Source: Garcia nutans
Taxonomy: Eukaryota > Streptophyta > Magnoliopsida > Malpighiales > Euphorbiaceae
Length of the DNA stretch: 64,000 nucleotides
Direction of reading: 5' to 3'
Assembly (NCBI GenBank): GCA_947685225.1
Contig: CANTUV010000035.1
Location: 5,091,501 to 5,155,500, forward strand
A program made the translations under genes and the position numbers. The notes beneath the pieces were generated by a model that was not told the origin of the DNA, ran no database searches, and saw nothing but the letters and a program-made list of their open reading frames with translations. Below are positions 60,397 to 64,000 of the stretch, one piece after another (the stretch's first letter is position 1; each line of letters starts with the position of its first letter).

Positions 60397-60958
60397 TCTG
60401 GCAGTTAGTATAAAGCTCTCTTCTCCTCCTTTACAGTTTCATGTATGTTCTTGGAAGGCATTTGGTCTGGATATCTTGTGATATTCCCTTTCTGGTGTGA
60501 TTTTAATAGCATATTTTCCATCCTCTTTGGCCCCAAGGTAGGATCTGTGATCATTTTTTCTTTCCCTCAATATATTCAAGACATGAGGATGTTTGGGGTG
60601 GTGAAGCTGTTTATTTGTTCTTCCATTTACTGATTTATCGTTTCTGGTGGTCCTTGATCATCAAGGCTCTGTTTTTATTTATTTGCTTTCGGTTTTCACC
60701 CATTATTCCGGTGGCTGTTGTTGGAGGATTAATTCCTGTAGAGGAATATGTGGGCTTACTATTATTGCGATTGTTGCAGATTTGATGATTTTCTTTTGTC
60801 TCCAGGGTGCTATTGTTTTTCCTTTATTTTGGTTGCCTTGTCTTTTTTGTATTTTCTCTAATGTGCTTCATGTATTCTCAATTGGGTTTTCTGTAACCCT
60901 AATTGGGTGCTTGTACCTTTAGTTTATATCTAATGAAATCCTTTATTCTGTTCAAAAA

Positions 60959-60974
60959 AAATCAAACCAGATTT
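60959..60974. repeat. LINE target-site duplication (right copy)
   Basis: Second copy of AAATCAAACCAGATTT, after the poly-A tail. Confidence 0.85.
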
Positions 60975-61539
60975 CAGAATAAATAATACTTATAATGAGT
61001 AGATAAACATATATTCTCCATTCATTTGTCCAGACAAGAAATCAGCTATTCTCATCAATAAAATAAACACAGAGATTTGCTAATTCACATGTAAACCTGG
61101 TTAATCATAAATTCAATTTATACATGAAAAATGCTAAATTTTTTAAAAGTTCGATCTATTTTTTCCCAAATTCCTAAATTAATTAAAGCCTGAATCCTAA
61201 CTCGTGTCTAGATCTATCCACATGCACAATAAAGAAAGCTCTCAAATATCTTTTAGTAAACAAAACGCATTCGTTTATAATTTGTCCAAAATAAGTAGAA
61301 TCTACAACCTTGTTATTACAAGATAATGAAGCTTTTATTCTAAAACAGTTAACAAGAAGTAACACATACGCGACCTTACGGTCACATCACAATCATTTTA
61401 CCAAATTCAAATGCAGAATCATAATTAACGATCTAAGCAGTTCCACCAAAAAGAAATTACCAATCCTAATTAAACCAGTTAACACAAATTCCACATTATA
61501 ATTAATACATATATTGAAAGGGGTGCATTGCAAAGATTA
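60975..61539 (-). other. 3' flank of KAI2
   Basis: AT-rich DNA that should include the KAI2 3' UTR. Small open frames here are not supported as genes. Confidence 0.5.
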
Positions 61540-63987
61540 TTAGGCAGCAATGTCATAACGAATATGCTTAAGAAGCACAGGAATCACAATATCCGGTGAG
61601 CTCAACTGTGGTAAATGACCGTCCGACGACATGACTTCAACAATGGATTCACAGCCAAGGTTTTGATGTAAATATTCAGACACAACCACTGGCACAGCCA
61701 AATCCTTGCCGCTTTGCACAATATGACAAGGCACTGAAACCAAATGTAAAATTTGCCTCATGTCACTTTGGAATATGGTTTGTGCAACGCTCAAAGCTAT
61801 GTCCGGTCTCATGTTGAAGAGAGTGCGGCTAAATTCTTGGACCGCCACTGATTCCATGTCGCCTCCCACGGCTAGTGGGGCGAACCCTGAGCACCATGCT
61901 TTGTAATTAGAGTGCATTGCTTCGAATAGTTGGTTTAGTTCATCTTGCTCAAATCCTCCGTAATACTCTGCCTCATTCAAATATCTGATTGATATTAAAA
62001 AAAAAATTGTTATTATTTTAAAACAATTTCTGCCTGTAAAAATGAAATTAAGTTGGAATTATGAAGTGAACTAAATGTGACTTCGTATTACTCACACAAA
62101 ATTATTAATTATTTTGATTCATCGATTTAGAAATTAACTTAAAATATAATACTATATAATTATCAATTATAATTAACTTAAAATATAATATTATATAATT
62201 ATCAATTATATATTTAATAATTAATTGCATTATTAAAATGGCATTTAATTAACTGAAATCCAATGATATCAAATTCTCAAATTAAATGACGTAGTAATAA
62301 ATTATACAATTTTTTTTTTCCAAACTTTAGGTTATACACTCTAAGTTTTTTGTATTATTTAGAGAAAAATACATCATTCACATTTTTTTTTAAATGTCCT
62401 ATAATTTTTTTATATTTTTAAAAATTGAAAAATGAATATCTACATCTGAAATTTGAATATTTTAAAATTGAAAATAAAAAATGAATATTTTCAAAAAGAT
62501 GAATTTTAAAATATTTTTATTTTAAAAAGTAGATTTTTAGTAAAAATTCAGCTGCATATAGTTTTTGTCTTTTTAATTTCTACAGTGAAAAAGTATATAA
62601 AAAGAATTTTTAAATATAATTTGATATTTATTAAAAAGAAAAGTTAGATTATTGTCCAATTCATATATAAACACGTGGCATTATTGGATGTGCTAGTTGA
62701 AACTCGATTTAGAAGAGGACCAAAAAAAATAAAGAAAGCCTAGTGGTAATGCAAGAAAAAGATGCCTAGTGGCCAGGCAAAGTGGCTGTTTGGTAAACAA
62801 CAATTCAAAGATCCACCAACATTATAAAATCGCATTAAACATTTTATATCATATAGAGAATAGCATCATGTAGTTTTAAAAAATTAATTTATCTAATAAT
62901 TAAAAACGAATTTACTAAAAACAATAAAAAAAAAATGATGCATCATAATATTTTATTATTTAATACTACTTTCATGGCAATAAAATTATCATCATAAATT
63001 AAAATATTTTTAATTAATATTAAAATTATTAAATGGTCATTTTATTAATTAATTCATCAATAATAAAAATATAATTAAAAAATTAATTTTTTTATTTATA
63101 TAAAATAATAATTTTAATAGGATATATAAATATATTTTTGTAAAAATAACAATTTTACAAGCATGGAGATAGTAATTAAACAATATACTCACAAAAGATC
63201 ACAATCTATCCATGTGAATAAATAAATTTTTTTTTCATTTATGATAAATTATAATTAATTTATTATATTAATAATAAATTAATTAATATAAAAAATACCA
63301 TAATAAATAATCATAAACAATGAAGTACTCCTCCCCGGTTCTTAGGTAGTGTAATATTTATTTTTCTGTTAAACTGATGCGACTTCCATTAGTTTATGCT
63401 GCATTAATGTTTTTTACCGTTTGTTTTTGCACAAAATTTTATGCTTGATTGGCTGGTAATAAAAAAATTAACCATAATTAACAAACAGCCTTTTACTTCG
63501 ATTCTATTGAAGTAAAATTATTAAGAATTGAGAATCTGACTATAACTGAGTCAAACTCGAAAAAGAAGAACAGACGATGCATATGAAAGAAGAAGAAGAG
63601 TTTGATTGTGAATTATTACCTTGGAGAAGCAGAGATCATGACGATTTTAGAGAAGAGATCAGGGCGGCTAATTGAAGCAATGGCACCAATCATAGCAGAA
63701 ACAGAATGACCAACAAAAATACACGATTCAACTTGCAATTCTTCTAAAATCGCTAGTAAATCAAACGCATATCCTTCAAGAGTCGAGTACCGATTAAAAT
63801 CGAAGTAATCTGGATTTGTAGTACCAGCACCCATATTATCATACAAAATAACTTTGAAATCGTCAACAACATGAGGAACAAGGTGCTTCCAAACAGACTG
63901 ATCGGTACCAAATCCATGACCCAAAACTAACACTTGCTCTCCATTGCCAAGGATTTTCACGTTGTGAGCTGCCTCTACTATACCCAT
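61540..63987 (-). CDS. KAI2: KAI2 (HTL), alpha/beta hydrolase receptor for karrikins and the endogenous KL signal
   Basis: Known role: KAI2 perceives karrikin/KL and, with MAX2 (SCF), targets SMAX1/SMXL2 for degradation, affecting germination, light responses and root traits. Exons are 63,987-63,620 and 61,984-61,540, joined as [13 protein letters not shown]. The total is 813 nt and 270 residues, the family length. The triad is Ser95 (in GHSVSAM), Asp217 and His246 (SSDGHLP). The [10 protein letters not shown] oxyanion-side motif and the [12 protein letters not shown] motif are intact. Val96 and Ala98 near the nucleophile are of KAI2 rather than D14 type. The first exon reading alone stops just inside the intron. 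It is tandem with SRFR1 on the same strand. The promoter is outside the window; only 13 bases precede the start codon. Confidence 0.97.
61985..63619 (-). other. KAI2 intron
   Basis: 1,635 bp GT-AG intron, very AT-rich. A short direct repeat (AACTTAAAATATAATA) lies near 62,130 and 62,170. No mobile element with clear ends was seen. Confidence 0.85.
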
Positions 63988-64000
63988 TTTTCTTTTCCCC

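Larger units (their letters stand above)
55078..60958 (+). mobile_element. Short LINE-derived retroposon split by a Copia element
   Basis: The element is about 939 bp when the Copia and its duplicated target are removed. It ends in a short poly-A after TAATGAAATCCTTTATTCTG, and is flanked by a 14-16 bp duplication, the hallmark of target-primed reverse transcription. The 5' part has a GC-rich leader and an ATG at 55,166 (MAAAGDFVGGGP). The 3' part has only short T-rich open frames and no endonuclease or RT. It looks like an internally deleted, non-autonomous LINE derivative. Open frames at 60,445-60,922 are part of its tail and are not host genes. Confidence 0.75.

Noticed and set aside
60445..60922. 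Two hydrophobic open frames considered as small membrane proteins
   Set aside because: They are part of the 3' tail of the LINE-derived element, bounded by its poly-A and target duplication.

Overview
The window is nuclear DNA of a flowering plant, almost certainly a eudicot. Genes are split by AT-rich GT-AG introns, spacers are very AT-rich, and the repeats are typical plant types: Ty3/Gypsy with an initiator-tRNA-Met primer site, Ty1/Copia, LINE, SINE-like and MITE elements. The species cannot be fixed from sequence alone. I found no tRNA or rRNA gene, no CRISPR array and no bacterial-type operon.

Layout, left to right. 1-321 is a decayed LINE reverse transcriptase fragment. 322-12.5 kb is gene-poor and AT-rich, with a degenerate Gypsy-like LTR carrying GACACG/CGTGTC repeats (about 2.0-3.9 kb) and minor repeats. 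12.58-14.01 kb (minus) is a two-exon lysine-rich arabinogalactan-protein gene of the AGP17/18 type. At 14,488-25,617 its upstream region is split by an 11.1 kb Gypsy retrotransposon. This element has essentially identical 2.8 kb LTRs and a GGTGG target duplication, but its gag-pol frame is broken. 25.6-35.2 kb is AT-rich and holds another decayed LTR, a fold-back element and MITEs. 35.5-37.6 kb (plus) encodes an ARM-like/TPR protein with an intact carboxylate clamp.

40.26-53.90 kb (minus) is a complete 23-exon gene for SRFR1 (SUPPRESSOR OF rps4-RLD1), a TPR regulator of immunity. All exon joins keep frame and give 1098 residues. One intron appears to be of the rare GC-AG class, and other introns hold a Harbinger-like MITE and a SINE-like head. 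55.08-60.96 kb is a nested insertion: a short polyadenylated LINE-derived element split by a decayed 4.9 kb Copia element with 96 bp LTRs. 61.54-63.99 kb (minus) is a two-exon KAI2 (karrikin/KL receptor) gene with its catalytic triad; its start codon lies 13 bases from the window end.

From established knowledge, AGP18, SRFR1 and KAI2 are consecutive loci in Arabidopsis (At4g37450, At4g37460, At4g37470). The same order here supports the identifications and shows an old syntenic block inflated by retrotransposons. The genes do not form one pathway: cell-wall glycoprotein, co-chaperone-like protein, immunity regulator and hormone-type receptor. No clearly new biological system is visible. The points most worth a second look are the young but defective Gypsy in the AGP promoter, the nested Copia/LINE with unusual LTR ends and a run of C-to-T-type stop codons, the GC-AG intron, and an unexplained exon-like segment downstream of SRFR1.
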